64,000 nucleotides of DNA from Verrucomicrobiota bacterium (GTDB lineage: Bacteria > Verrucomicrobiota > Verrucomicrobiia > Chthoniobacterales > UBA6821), in contig JAIOPL010000013.1 of the NCBI GenBank assembly GCA_021413925.1, positions 1 to 64,000 of the forward strand, read 5' to 3'. Under the pieces are notes generated by a model. The model saw only the letters and a program-made list of their open reading frames with translations, searched no databases and was not told where the DNA came from. Every line of letters begins with the position of its first letter. The first letter of the stretch is position 1. The translations under genes and the position numbers were made by a program. Of the stretch, positions 1-8,159 are shown one piece after another.

Positions 1-1323
1 ACCTGTCAGGTCCTGGATCATCCTGCCGAGGAAACCGAGCCCGAGTGTCTCGACAAAGACGAAGCTCGAGACGGCGGAGTTCTTGAAGGACTTCCAGGCT
101 CCGGCGAACCGCTTGTGCCGCGCGATCGCGCCGAGTTCAGCCTGAGAGCCGTGCGAGGGGACCTTCACGGCGGGGGTCAGGAGGACGGGGCACTGCGGGG
201 TGCCGCTTGTCTCGCCCGCGGGCACCGCCTCGATCGGAAACCCGAAGAAGCCGGCGAACCCGATGGTCTTTCCGGACGGGGCCACCTGTTCGAGCGCCCT
301 CCGGAAGACCTCCGACCGGACATCGATGCAGAAGACTGCCTGGAAGTCGGGAGCCTCTCCCGACCTGCCTCCTCCCAGGGAGGCGAGCTGCGAGAAGAGC
401 TTCCGCCGGGTGGCGATCTCATGGGCCCGCTGCCAGAGGAACTGGGGAGCGGGGGCGGCGGGGGTGCTGGGGGTGCTCGCCGGGACCTCCGCGTGGCCGG
501 TCGGGGCGGTGAAGGCCACCGATGGGAAGGCGTTCTTGAGCGCACACTCGTAGACCAACCTGATGGCAAGCAGATGCCGCAGGGTGTCGTCCTGTTCTCC
601 CTGGAGCCCTTTTTCATGAGCGAGGAATTTCAGGTGACCCGCCCAGCCGCCGATGCCGAGCAGCAGGGAGTGAAAGACCTCCGTTGCCGCGGACTCTTCG
701 AGACCCAGGGCGGCGGCCGCCCTGTCGATCTCGTGGGCAGGATCGTCCCCGAGCCCCCGGACGAATTCCCTCCACCCCCTCAGGCCCGCCGTCTCGGGGT
801 TCCTGTCGAGCGAGGCGGCCTGCCGCCAGGCAGCGAAGAGTGGCACGCCCTTCCAGGGGAATCCCCAGAGCGCCTGACCGCCGTCGAAGTAGGCCGTGCA
901 CCATTTGGAAATCTCCTCGGTCACGAAGGCGCCCCACCGGGCTCCGCCCTCCGCGTCGATCCGTGCACTCGGGAGATTGGCCGGAGGAAGCGGCAGCTCC
1001 CACGCGTCGGCCTGAAGTCCGGCTACAAGATTCTCCGGCGTGAGCCGTGCATCCGCTTCGCCGATCGCCCTCCGCAGATCCTCCGCGGTGATCTTCCCGG
1101 CCCCGTGGAGCTCCCGGTAGAAGGAAGGGGGGAGTGCCAGGGGCGTACCGGCATTCCGGGCAAGCACACCGGCGGCCTTGGTGAAGGGCATGTCGGAGAG
1201 CCCGACAAAGGGATTCACGGCGACGAACCGCGAGAGCGGCCAGAGCGGTGCGATGCGGCCCAAGGCTTCATCGGCCTGGGTCCTGAACGTGTGGGAGGGG
1301 ATCATGGAGGCGCTGGAATGCAT
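1..1323 (-). CDS. dabA: DabA/UPF0753 (DUF2309) inorganic carbon transporter subunit, N-terminal part
   Basis: This frame stays open from an ATG at 1323 to the window edge, so 441 N-terminal residues are seen and the C-terminus lies outside. Residues 20-35 read APLWPLSRFVAVNPFVGL, a hallmark of DUF2309. CIDVRSE is at about 332-338; the Cys and Asp match the zinc ligands of the beta-carbonic-anhydrase-like site in characterised DabA. FKNSAVSSFVFVETLG follows near the edge. DabA is a cytoplasmic partner that couples CO2 hydration to ion flow through DabB. The second pair of zinc ligands would be beyond the window. The gene begins 65 bp after dabB, evidently in one operon. No clear Shine-Dalgarno precedes the start; M7 is an alternative. 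Confidence 0.9.
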   Translation of the reverse strand, partial: MHSSASMIPSHTFRTQADEALGRIAPLWPLSRFVAVNPFVGLSDMPFTKAAGVLARNAGTPLALPPSFYRELHGAGKITAEDLRRAIGEADARLTPENLVAGLQADAWELPLPPANLPSARIDAEGGARWGAFVTEEISKWCTAYFDGGQALWGFPWKGVPLFAAWRQAASLDRNPETAGLRGWREFVRGLGDDPAHEIDRAAAALGLEESAATEVFHSLLLGIGGWAGHLKFLAHEKGLQGEQDDTLRHLLAIRLVYECALKNAFPSVAFTAPTGHAEVPASTPSTPAAPAPQFLWQRAHEIATRRKLFSQLASLGGGRSGEAPDFQAVFCIDVRSEVFRRALEQVAPSGKTIGFAGFFGFPIEAVPAGETSGTPQCPVLLTPAVKVPSHGSQAELGAIARHKRFAGAWKSFKNSAVSSFVFVETLGLGFLGRMIQDLTG

Positions 1324-1388
1324 GGTGGCGGTGAGGATTAGAGTGGGCGTGAAAGTGGGTTAAGGGTCTTTTGGAGTGAGTGAGAGGG

Positions 1389-2987
1389 TCAGGATTTCCG
1401 GGCTCGGGGCGGCCAGATCGAGGCGATCAGGCGGTTGGCGGCGGTGTTGACATAGAATCCGTTGTAGGCGTGGACGAAGAGGGTGCGGCCCGCCCCCGTC
1501 GATGCCCATGTCGGGGGAAGGAAGGCCCGGAGAGCCAGCAGCAGAAAGGAGAGGGCCGTGAGGAGAGCGATCGGCCAGGCCATCGTGAAGGCCGGGGCCG
1601 GGGCGACGGAGTCGCCGAGCAGATGCCGCGTCCCCTCGTGGAGGGCGACCGAGAGGAGGCCGACGCCGGCGGCGACGGCGAGTCCCGAGAGGAATCCGAT
1701 GACGCCCGAGGAGGTCGACCACCAGTGCCAGAGGAGTTGGGCGAGGGCCACGAACAGGATCAGACCGAGGCCGAAGCGGCCGGAGTCCTCCCAGGGGGCA
1801 CTTCCGGAGAGGAAGGAGAGGAGGGCGACCAGACCACCCGCCACCGCGAAGGCCGCAAGCGCCCCGAGAAGGCCCCGATAGCTCCGCGCGGGCGGAGAAC
1901 CGGCCGACCGCGATGCGGCGATCACGCTTCCCGAGGAGAGGAAGGCGTGGGCCTTGTAGAGCGAGTGGGCCGTGATGTGAAGCAGGGCCAGGGCGAAGGC
2001 CCCGAGGCCGCACTGCAGCATCATGAATCCCATCTGGGCGACCGTGGAGAAGGCGAGCGTCCTCTTCACGCTGGTCTGGGTGATCATGACGAGTGATCCG
2101 AAGAGGGCGGTGAACCCGCCGACCGCCGCGAGGAGTTCCAGCGCCTTGGGGGCCTGGGCCATGAGCGGGCTGAACCGGATGATGAGGAAGCCGCCCGCGT
2201 TGATGATGCCCGCGTGCATGAGGGCGGAAACCGGCGTGGGGGTCTCCATCGTGTCGGGCAGCCATCCGTGGAAGGGGAACTGGGCCGACTTCAGGACCGC
2301 AGCCACCACCAGGAGGAGGGCGATCGTCTGGAGCGGAGCCTCCTCCCGGGAAGCACCGTCAAAGAGGGCGGCGTAGTCAAGGGTCCCGAAGGCGCACCAG
2401 GCGCACCAGAGCGCGGCAAGGAGGGCGATGTCACCGAGCCTGCTGAAGAGGAATTTCTTCCGAGCAGCCATCAGGGCAGCTGGCCTGTCGGGATAGAAGG
2501 TGAGCAGCTTGTGCAGGGCCATGCTGACCCCCATCCAGGAGAGGACGAAGAGGGCAAGGTTTCCGGAGACCACGAGCAGCAGCACACATCCGGCGGTCAC
2601 TGAGAGCCACTTGAAGAACCGACCCTGATCGGGATTGCCTCCCAGATAATTCTTTGAAAAGAAAATCACGGAGACTGCAAGGAAGCTGACGAGGAGAAGC
2701 ATGATTGCTGAGACGGCATCGAAGTAGACAGTCAGTCCCATAGCCCCCCACGACATGAACTCATGATGAATCGGCCCTCCCGTTACAACCAGTGCAGCAC
2801 AGGCAATCACTGCCAGGAGCAGGGAGGTGAGGCTGAGGAGGGAAACCACCCTTCCCATCGTCCCGCTGTGGCTGTTCGCCAGCCTCCGTTGAATGAGGAG
2901 CGGCAGCAGCAGGGGGAAAGGCGTTAGCAACACGGGTACGGAGGAGTTCTCCGCAAAGAGGATTTCCAAGGAATGAAGGATGGTCAT
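1389..2987 (-). CDS. dabB: DabB, NuoL/MrpA-like proton- or sodium-conducting membrane subunit
   Basis: This 532-residue polytopic membrane protein belongs to the NADH dehydrogenase subunit 5 / Mrp antiporter family. The conserved core reads FPFHGWLPDTMETPTPVSALMHAG, with the Lys-rich transmembrane channel motif just before it (KSAQ). It is shorter than true NuoL, as expected for the DabB/MpsA partner of DUF2309 proteins, and it lies directly upstream of dabA. Together they energise bicarbonate accumulation at the cytoplasmic membrane. The start at 2987 is 82 bp from the divergent LysR gene. Confidence 0.88.
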   Translation of the reverse strand: MTILHSLEILFAENSSVPVLLTPFPLLLPLLIQRRLANSHSGTMGRVVSLLSLTSLLLAVIACAALVVTGGPIHHEFMSWGAMGLTVYFDAVSAIMLLLVSFLAVSVIFFSKNYLGGNPDQGRFFKWLSVTAGCVLLLVVSGNLALFVLSWMGVSMALHKLLTFYPDRPAALMAARKKFLFSRLGDIALLAALWCAWCAFGTLDYAALFDGASREEAPLQTIALLLVVAAVLKSAQFPFHGWLPDTMETPTPVSALMHAGIINAGGFLIIRFSPLMAQAPKALELLAAVGGFTALFGSLVMITQTSVKRTLAFSTVAQMGFMMLQCGLGAFALALLHITAHSLYKAHAFLSSGSVIAASRSAGSPPARSYRGLLGALAAFAVAGGLVALLSFLSGSAPWEDSGRFGLGLILFVALAQLLWHWWSTSSGVIGFLSGLAVAAGVGLLSVALHEGTRHLLGDSVAPAPAFTMAWPIALLTALSFLLLALRAFLPPTWASTGAGRTLFVHAYNGFYVNTAANRLIASIWPPRARKS

Positions 2988-3042
2988 GCCTCCAAGACTA
3001 GACCGATTCTTTCTGTTTGATCCAATAGATGTATTAGAATAG

Positions 3043-3065
3043 ATCGTTCATTATTATAAAACGAT
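3043..3065. promoter_or_regulatory. Candidate LysR box between dabB and the LysR gene
   Basis: ATCGTT and its inverted copy AACGAT are separated by 11 bp in the 82-bp divergent spacer, only 4 bp before the LysR start codon. The geometry (short inverted repeat with an 11-bp centre) is that of LysR-type sites. No binding data; spacing and position are the only evidence. Confidence 0.35.
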
Positions 3066-3069
3066 TGCC

Positions 3070-4020
3070 ATGCCTTTCCTGAATTACCATCACCTCCGTT
3101 ACTTCCGCGCGATCGCCCAGGAAGGGAACCTCACGCGCGCCGCCGGTCATCTGCGCATCTCCCCATCCGCATTGAGCACCCAGTTGGCTCAACTTGAAGA
3201 AAGTCTCGGTCAGCGCCTCTTTGAACGAAGCAACAAGCGCTTACTCCTGACGGAGGCGGGCCACATAGCTCTCGACTATGCGGAAACCATTTTCCGAACA
3301 GGCGAAGAACTCTACGACACGCTCAAGCACCGAGTGCCAAAACAGCGGCAAGTCTTGCGTATCGGGGCGGTCACCACACTCTCCAGGAACTTCCAACTCG
3401 AGCTGGTAAGACCACTTCTCCATAGGAGCGATATCGAACTGGTGCTTAGGACGGGCGCCCTGCGCGACCTCCTGAGTATGCTCGATGCACACACCATCGA
3501 TCTGGTTCTTTCCAATCTGCCGGTGCCCCCTGATGCCCAGACGGGCCTTCAAAACCATCTGATCAGTGATCAGGAAGTCATTCTCGTCGGCCATCGACGT
3601 GACGAGAAATTCCGTTTTCCTGAATCCTTGCGCGGAGTCGGCATGGTGCTTCCAAGCATGGAGAGCAACATCAGGGGAAGCTTCGATGTTCTGATGCGTC
3701 AGCACGGAATCCGGCCACAGATCGTCGCAGAGGTGGCCGACATGGCAATGCTGCGCCTGCTTGCCCGGGAGGTTGATGCTATCACCTTGGTGCCTAGGGT
3801 TGTCGTCCGTGACGAACTCAAGAACGGAACTTTGGTGGAGCTTCACCGTATCGATAAGATCCGCGAAAGCTTCTACGCGATCACTCCATCCAGACACTTC
3901 CCGAACTCCTTAGTACGGGAGATCGTTAAAACCTCAAATCCGAAAAAAAGAACCAGCGTCCGTCGGGTCGTCGAGACAAAATCCAAACCTCTTCATGCTA
4001 AGAGGGCATCTAAGGGGTAA
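3070..4020 (+). CDS. LysR-family transcriptional regulator (NhaR-like), divergent from dabBA
   Basis: The 316-residue protein starts with a winged helix-turn-helix (about residues 6-65: YHHLRYFRAIAQEGNLTRAA, LRISPSALSTQLAQLEESLG, LFERSNKRLLLTEAG), followed by a LysR effector domain to about residue 290 and a basic C-terminal tail. The HTH resembles the NhaR branch, a group often found beside DabAB genes. Its divergent position 82 bp from dabB suggests it controls dabBA and itself. The effector is unknown. Confidence 0.85.
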   Translation: MPFLNYHHLRYFRAIAQEGNLTRAAGHLRISPSALSTQLAQLEESLGQRLFERSNKRLLLTEAGHIALDYAETIFRTGEELYDTLKHRVPKQRQVLRIGAVTTLSRNFQLELVRPLLHRSDIELVLRTGALRDLLSMLDAHTIDLVLSNLPVPPDAQTGLQNHLISDQEVILVGHRRDEKFRFPESLRGVGMVLPSMESNIRGSFDVLMRQHGIRPQIVAEVADMAMLRLLAREVDAITLVPRVVVRDELKNGTLVELHRIDKIRESFYAITPSRHFPNSLVREIVKTSNPKKRTSVRRVVETKSKPLHAKRASKG

Positions 4021-4149
4021 GCCGTGTTGTTCGTTCGTCGCGTCTCGCTGAGACAATGATCCTTGATCACTTTGTGCTTACATCCCAAAGCCTCTCAACT
4101 CGCCAAGTGTGGACTTTCTGATCAACCTTAAGATGAACTTTTTTGATTA

Positions 4150-5385
4150 ATGAGTTTACGAGTTGTCATTACAGGTATGGGAGCAGTGACGCCGCTCGGC
4201 AATACGGTTGATTCCTTTTGGGAAGGCCTGATTCACGGAAGAAGTGGCATTGATAAGATCACCGCTTTTGATCCATCCCGCCTGACATCCCAGATTGCCG
4301 GTGAAGTAAAGGATTTCAACCCAGCTCCCCATTTTTCCCATCCGAAGAAGGGATTACGCGCGGATCGTTCCAGTCAGTTCGCTGTTGCTGCCGCTAGTCA
4401 GGCCTTTATTCATTCCGGATTAAAGAATCTCCATACGTTCAATCCGAATCGAGGGGGTGTTGTTTTTGGAGCCTCCAACGGCGGAATCACGACCCTGTCG
4501 AAGCAATTCCAGATTCTAGTTGAGAAAGGCCCGAGTAAACTCTCCCCTTTTCTGATTCCCATGCTTCGTACCAATATGGCTGCGGCCATGGTGGCCATAG
4601 AGTTGGGTCTAGAGGGGCCAAATTTTTCTGTAGGAGCCGCTTGCGCTTCCGCAAGTGAGGCAATTGGGCAGGCCTGGCGGCTGATTAGAAATGGAGAGGC
4701 CGACTTCATACTCACCGGAGGTAGTGAAGCCCCGATTTGCGAGCTGATGGTCGGCGGTTTTTGTGCCATGAAAGCGCTGAGCCAGCGCAATTCCTCACCG
4801 CAACAAGCTTCCCGGCCCTTTGATCTTGAACGCGACGGCTTTGTCATCTCGGAGGGAGCGGGAGCTCTTGTTCTTGAGGAGGAGTCTCATGCACGCAGGC
4901 GTGGCGCTACGATTTTAGCCGAGATCATTGGTCATGGGCTAACGACGGACGCTTATCATATCACTCAGCCAAGTGCCGATGGGAAGGGTGTAGCCGCATC
5001 GATGAATGCCGCACTAGCGCAGGCAAAGTGCCAGCCCTCGGAACTCTCCTACGTCATTGCCCATGCTACTTCAACAAAAGCTGGAGATCGCGCCGAGGCC
5101 AGAGCCATTCAATCTCTCTTTGGTCACCACTCGACACCCGTAACAGCTCTAAAATCCATGACAGGTCATTTGTGTGGAGCCTCCAGCGCGATAGAACTTA
5201 TTGGCGCTGTTAAATCAATAGAGCAGTCACTGATCCCCCCGACGATCAACCTTTTCAGACCGGATAAGCACTTCGCGTTGAACCACGTTGCCAACCAGCC
5301 AAGAGAAGCCAAAATAAAGAATGTCGTGATTAACGCCTTCGGCTTTGGTGGTAATAATTCCTCCCTAGTCATAAGTCGTTATTGA
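4150..5385 (+). CDS. Beta-ketoacyl-ACP synthase II-like enzyme (FabF family)
   Basis: The 411-residue thiolase-fold condensing enzyme has the expected triad: Cys165 in GAACAS, His305 in AHATSTKAGD and His340 in MTGHLCGAS, plus a C-terminal FGFGGNNSS. The first His motif departs from the usual NAHGTST. The reaction would be condensation of malonyl-ACP with acyl-ACP. No acyl carrier protein or other fab gene is adjacent, so it may serve a secondary lipid or polyketide route rather than bulk fatty acid synthesis. No strong ribosome binding site precedes the ATG. Confidence 0.82.
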   Translation: MSLRVVITGMGAVTPLGNTVDSFWEGLIHGRSGIDKITAFDPSRLTSQIAGEVKDFNPAPHFSHPKKGLRADRSSQFAVAAASQAFIHSGLKNLHTFNPNRGGVVFGASNGGITTLSKQFQILVEKGPSKLSPFLIPMLRTNMAAAMVAIELGLEGPNFSVGAACASASEAIGQAWRLIRNGEADFILTGGSEAPICELMVGGFCAMKALSQRNSSPQQASRPFDLERDGFVISEGAGALVLEEESHARRRGATILAEIIGHGLTTDAYHITQPSADGKGVAASMNAALAQAKCQPSELSYVIAHATSTKAGDRAEARAIQSLFGHHSTPVTALKSMTGHLCGASSAIELIGAVKSIEQSLIPPTINLFRPDKHFALNHVANQPREAKIKNVVINAFGFGGNNSSLVISRY

Positions 5386-5630
5386 GATTTAAAAGAGGTT
5401 TTGAGGGCTTTAGGAAAGTTTTCTGCGATATCACTCATCAAAAGAAGCCCCTGAAAAGTTTCTCCCAAGCGGGAGTACCAAGGATTTTTTCGTTCAGCGT
5501 GCCGAGGATGAACACACACCAAAACACCCGAATACGAAATCCATCTCATCGCCTCCCCTTAGTGTAGTCCGATCTCTAGACGATCTCCGATAAATGCCAT
5601 TCTGACCGATATCTCAGTCATAAGTTGACA

Positions 5631-5654
5631 TAAGGTCTCCTATAGCAGACTTTA
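5631..5654. promoter_or_regulatory. Candidate HipB operator
   Basis: TAAGGTCT and a 7-of-8 inverted copy AGACTTTA are separated by 8 bp, ending 5 bp before the hipB start codon. E. coli HipB operators have the same half-site/8-bp-spacer layout with different sequence. A TTGACA lies just upstream at 5625. Confidence 0.45.
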
Positions 5655-5659
5655 CTTCC

Positions 5660-5983
5660 ATGCTTCAGCCATCTTCCATGCCACTACCGGCTAGCCATGC
5701 CCTGCGAAAGCTGGGGCGGGACTTGTCGATTGCCCGAAGGAAGAGGGGTATCTCGACCGCAGACATGGCGTCCCGGCTTTTTGTCAGCAGGGATACCTTA
5801 TGGCGTCTTGAAAAGGGGGATCCCTCGGTGGGTATCGGCACCCTGGCAACCGCTGCCTTCATTCTCCAAATGCACGATCGCCTCGCAAATCTTGCCAACC
5901 CATCAACCGATGCCATTGCCCTCGACCTTGATGAGGGCCGACTTGCCAAACGTATCCACCGCATCCGACGCACTGCCGTATGA
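5660..5983 (+). CDS. hipB: HipB-like XRE-family antitoxin
   Basis: The 107-residue protein has an XRE helix-turn-helix at about residues 14-70 (LGRDLSIARRKRGISTADMA, FVSRDTLWRLEKGDPSVGIG). It overlaps the next gene by 4 bp (ATGA), the usual translational coupling of antitoxin and HipA toxin. It probably binds the inverted repeat just upstream and represses the pair. A second ATG at codon 7 is also possible as the start. Confidence 0.85.
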   Translation: MLQPSSMPLPASHALRKLGRDLSIARRKRGISTADMASRLFVSRDTLWRLEKGDPSVGIGTLATAAFILQMHDRLANLANPSTDAIALDLDEGRLAKRIHRIRRTAV

Positions 5984-7206
5984 CCATCGAGGTACACATT
6001 GATTGGAAAGGTAAGCCTCTTTTTGTCGGGAAGCTCCATACATCAGAGCGCACCCCAGCGACTTCTTTTGAATACTCCGCCGAGTGGCTGGCACGCTCGG
6101 ATGCTTTTCCCATTGATCCGACTTCACTCCCCCTCCGGGCCGGCCCCCATCATGCACCGATGCTTTTTGGCGCCTTTGCCGATTGTGGCCCCGACCGTTG
6201 GGGGCGGGTGCTTATCAAACGCTCCGCGAGCAAGGGACTTCTTGAGCGGATACCCCGACATGATCTGGACTATGCATTGGCGCTTGATGATGCCTCGCGG
6301 ATTGGAGCACTGCGCTTTCGTTCCGAGGGCGGGAGTCCTTTTTTGGGTGAGTCTTCTGGAAAATTGCCTCCAATCGTTCAGTTGACGGCTTTGCTCAATG
6401 CTGCCAATGCGGTGCATGGGGAGAGTGAAACAGCGGAGGATCTCAGATTCCTACTGGGAAGGGGTTCTCCTCTGGGAGGGGCCCGCCCGAAATCGGCCAT
6501 AACTCTTCGTGATGGCAGTCTGGCGATTGCAAAGTTCCCAAAGCCGGATGATACCCTCGATGTGGCAGCCGGAGAGGTATTGGCGTTGACCCTTGCCCGT
6601 AAGGCCGGAATGACCGTTGCAGAGCACCAACTTCTTTCGGTCGATGGCAAGAGCATCTCAGTGATCACTCGATTTGACCGTCAGGGTGAACATCGCATTC
6701 CCTTCCTTTCGGCCAACACGCTCCTTGCCCTTCCCCTGGATGATCCCGGCGCCTACACGCTGCTTGCCGACGGCATCCGTCAACATGGTGACAACGTCGA
6801 AAATGACCTGCGTGAGCTGTGGAGACGCCTAGTCTTCTCACTCCTCGCAAGCAACTACGACGACCATCTGCGCAATCACGGATTCCTGATGCTCAGGGCG
6901 GGACGTTGGGCACTCTCCCCCGCTTATGATCTCAATCCGGTCCCCGAGATCGATCGATCGCAAACTCCCAAGACTCCCATTTCCGAAGATCTGGGTGATC
7001 CAACAATTGCAGCCGCGCTTCGCTCAGCGCCCCGCTTTGCACTCAGTGCGAAGGATGCAAAGACCATCCTGAGGGAGGTGTTTGAAGCGGTTTCAACATG
7101 GCATGAAACTGGCAAGAGGCTTGGCATCAAAGCATCGACGCTCGCTGCCTATCAAACGGCTTTTGAGCATCCGATGGCTGAGGAAGCCAGGCGGATCATT
7201 GGGTGA
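5980..7206 (+). CDS. hipA: HipA-family serine/threonine kinase toxin
   Basis: The 408-residue protein matches HipA: an N-terminal subdomain (residues 1-110) and a kinase core. The catalytic loop is NYDDHLRNHG near residues 292-299, and the metal-binding segment SPAYDLNP has its Asp at 317. HipA kinases phosphorylate translation factors such as aminoacyl-tRNA synthetases and cause dormancy when not held by HipB. All key residues appear intact, so the module looks functional. It overlaps hipB by 4 bp. Confidence 0.88.
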   Translation: MTIEVHIDWKGKPLFVGKLHTSERTPATSFEYSAEWLARSDAFPIDPTSLPLRAGPHHAPMLFGAFADCGPDRWGRVLIKRSASKGLLERIPRHDLDYALALDDASRIGALRFRSEGGSPFLGESSGKLPPIVQLTALLNAANAVHGESETAEDLRFLLGRGSPLGGARPKSAITLRDGSLAIAKFPKPDDTLDVAAGEVLALTLARKAGMTVAEHQLLSVDGKSISVITRFDRQGEHRIPFLSANTLLALPLDDPGAYTLLADGIRQHGDNVENDLRELWRRLVFSLLASNYDDHLRNHGFLMLRAGRWALSPAYDLNPVPEIDRSQTPKTPISEDLGDPTIAAALRSAPRFALSAKDAKTILREVFEAVSTWHETGKRLGIKASTLAAYQTAFEHPMAEEARRIIG

Positions 7207-7323
7207 AGTAGGTTGCATTCAGAAAGGATGATGAATGTCCTATCGATGCGCATAGACCCCCGTCGGATTTTACAGGATCTTTCTTTTGAAATTGCTCCCA
7301 ATTGGGAGCACCATTTTCCAAAC

Positions 7324-7557
7324 ATGGCGACTTATCTCTACGAGACCATTTCTACTAAGGAGGGCGATAAGACCGAGAGCTTCGAGGTCCAGCAGAGCAT
7401 GAAGGATGCTCCTCTGACCCGGCATCCTGAGACCGGCGTTCCGGTACGTCGGGTTATCACGGGTGGCTTTGGTTTTGTTTCCAAGCAAAGCTCAGCACCT
7501 TTACCCCAGCGCCCTCCCTCCGGAGGTGGTTGTGGTTCCCATTGCGGCTGTCATTAA
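7324..7557 (+). CDS. FmdB-like small regulatory protein lacking the usual zinc-ribbon cysteines
   Basis: The 77-residue product from ATG 7324 begins MATYLYETI and continues ESFEVQQSMKDAPLTRHPE, TGVPVRRVITGGFGF, which follows the FmdB putative regulatory family closely. The two CxxC pairs of that family are replaced (TKEGD and HPETG), so no zinc ribbon can form. A Gly/Cys/His-rich tail (GGGCGSHCGCH) may bind metal instead. The frame extends upstream to 7213 but that part is not FmdB-like. Function unknown. Confidence 0.65.
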   Translation: MATYLYETISTKEGDKTESFEVQQSMKDAPLTRHPETGVPVRRVITGGFGFVSKQSSAPLPQRPPSGGGCGSHCGCH

Positions 7558-7619
7558 GAAAGGGAAAGCCTTGCCTGCGTAACCGGCTCCCATGAGTTGC
7601 TGTGTGCATTCTTTTACTC

Positions 7620-7647
7620 TTCATAATTCATCATTCATAATTCATCC
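7620..7647. repeat. Heptamer array (TTCATNN x4) before the Lrp gene
   Basis: Four head-to-tail 7-bp units (TTCATAA, TTCATCA, TTCATAA, TTCATCC) end 8 bp before the ATG at 7656, where a Shine-Dalgarno would be expected. The same unit recurs at 34443 and, inverted, at 46565. Confidence 0.85.
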
Positions 7648-7655
7648 TTTCCTTC

Positions 7656-8135
7656 ATGGACTCTCTGATCCGCATCCTCAAACAGAACTCTGCGATCCCC
7701 CGCGCCGACCTCGCCCGCCAACTCGGCCTGAGCGAAGCGGAACTGGCTGCCAAGATCGCGAAACTTGAGTCCAATGGGACGATTCTCGGCTATCATGCCG
7801 TCATCAACCGCGAAAAGTGGGACACCGATACGGTTACCGCTGTAATTGAGGTTCGCGTTACTCCGGAACGTGAGGGGGGATTCGACCGTATTGCCAACCG
7901 CATTGCTGGATTTGAAGAAGTCCAGAGCGTCTATCTCATGAGCGGCGGCCACGACCTCATGGTTGTTGTCGAGGGGGCCAACCTTCGCGAGGTCGCCTCC
8001 TTCGTGGCCGATAAACTCAGCACCATCGAGGCCGTCCAGTCGTGCGCAACCCACTTCCGGCTCAAGACCTATAAGGAAAACGGGATGCTCCATGCCGTCG
8101 AGGAGGCCCCCGAGCGGCTCTCGGTCACCCCCTGA
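7656..8135 (+). CDS. Lrp/AsnC-family transcriptional regulator
   Basis: The 159-residue protein has an AsnC-type HTH (residues 1-50: IPRADLARQLGLSEAELAAK, IAKLESNGTILGYHAVINR) and a C-terminal RAM/ligand domain (VTAVIEVRVTPE, VQSVYLMSGGHDLMVVVEG). It lies 24 bp before an aminotransferase gene on the same strand, so amino-acid-responsive control of that gene is likely. Its start codon is preceded by a heptamer array and not by a Shine-Dalgarno. Confidence 0.88.
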   Translation: MDSLIRILKQNSAIPRADLARQLGLSEAELAAKIAKLESNGTILGYHAVINREKWDTDTVTAVIEVRVTPEREGGFDRIANRIAGFEEVQSVYLMSGGHDLMVVVEGANLREVASFVADKLSTIEAVQSCATHFRLKTYKENGMLHAVEEAPERLSVTP

Positions 8136-8159
8136 CCGGAGCGCTAACGTTTTTCGGCC

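Noticed and set aside
115-1341. Long plus-strand frame of 408 codons
   Set aside because: It is the shadow of dabA on the other strand, whose translation shows the DUF2309 motifs; the plus-strand product is low-complexity Gly/Arg/Glu text.
1360-2265. Second minus-strand frame of 301 codons overlapping dabB
   Set aside because: Out of frame with dabB and composed of Arg/Pro/Gly/His-rich shadow sequence without membrane segments.
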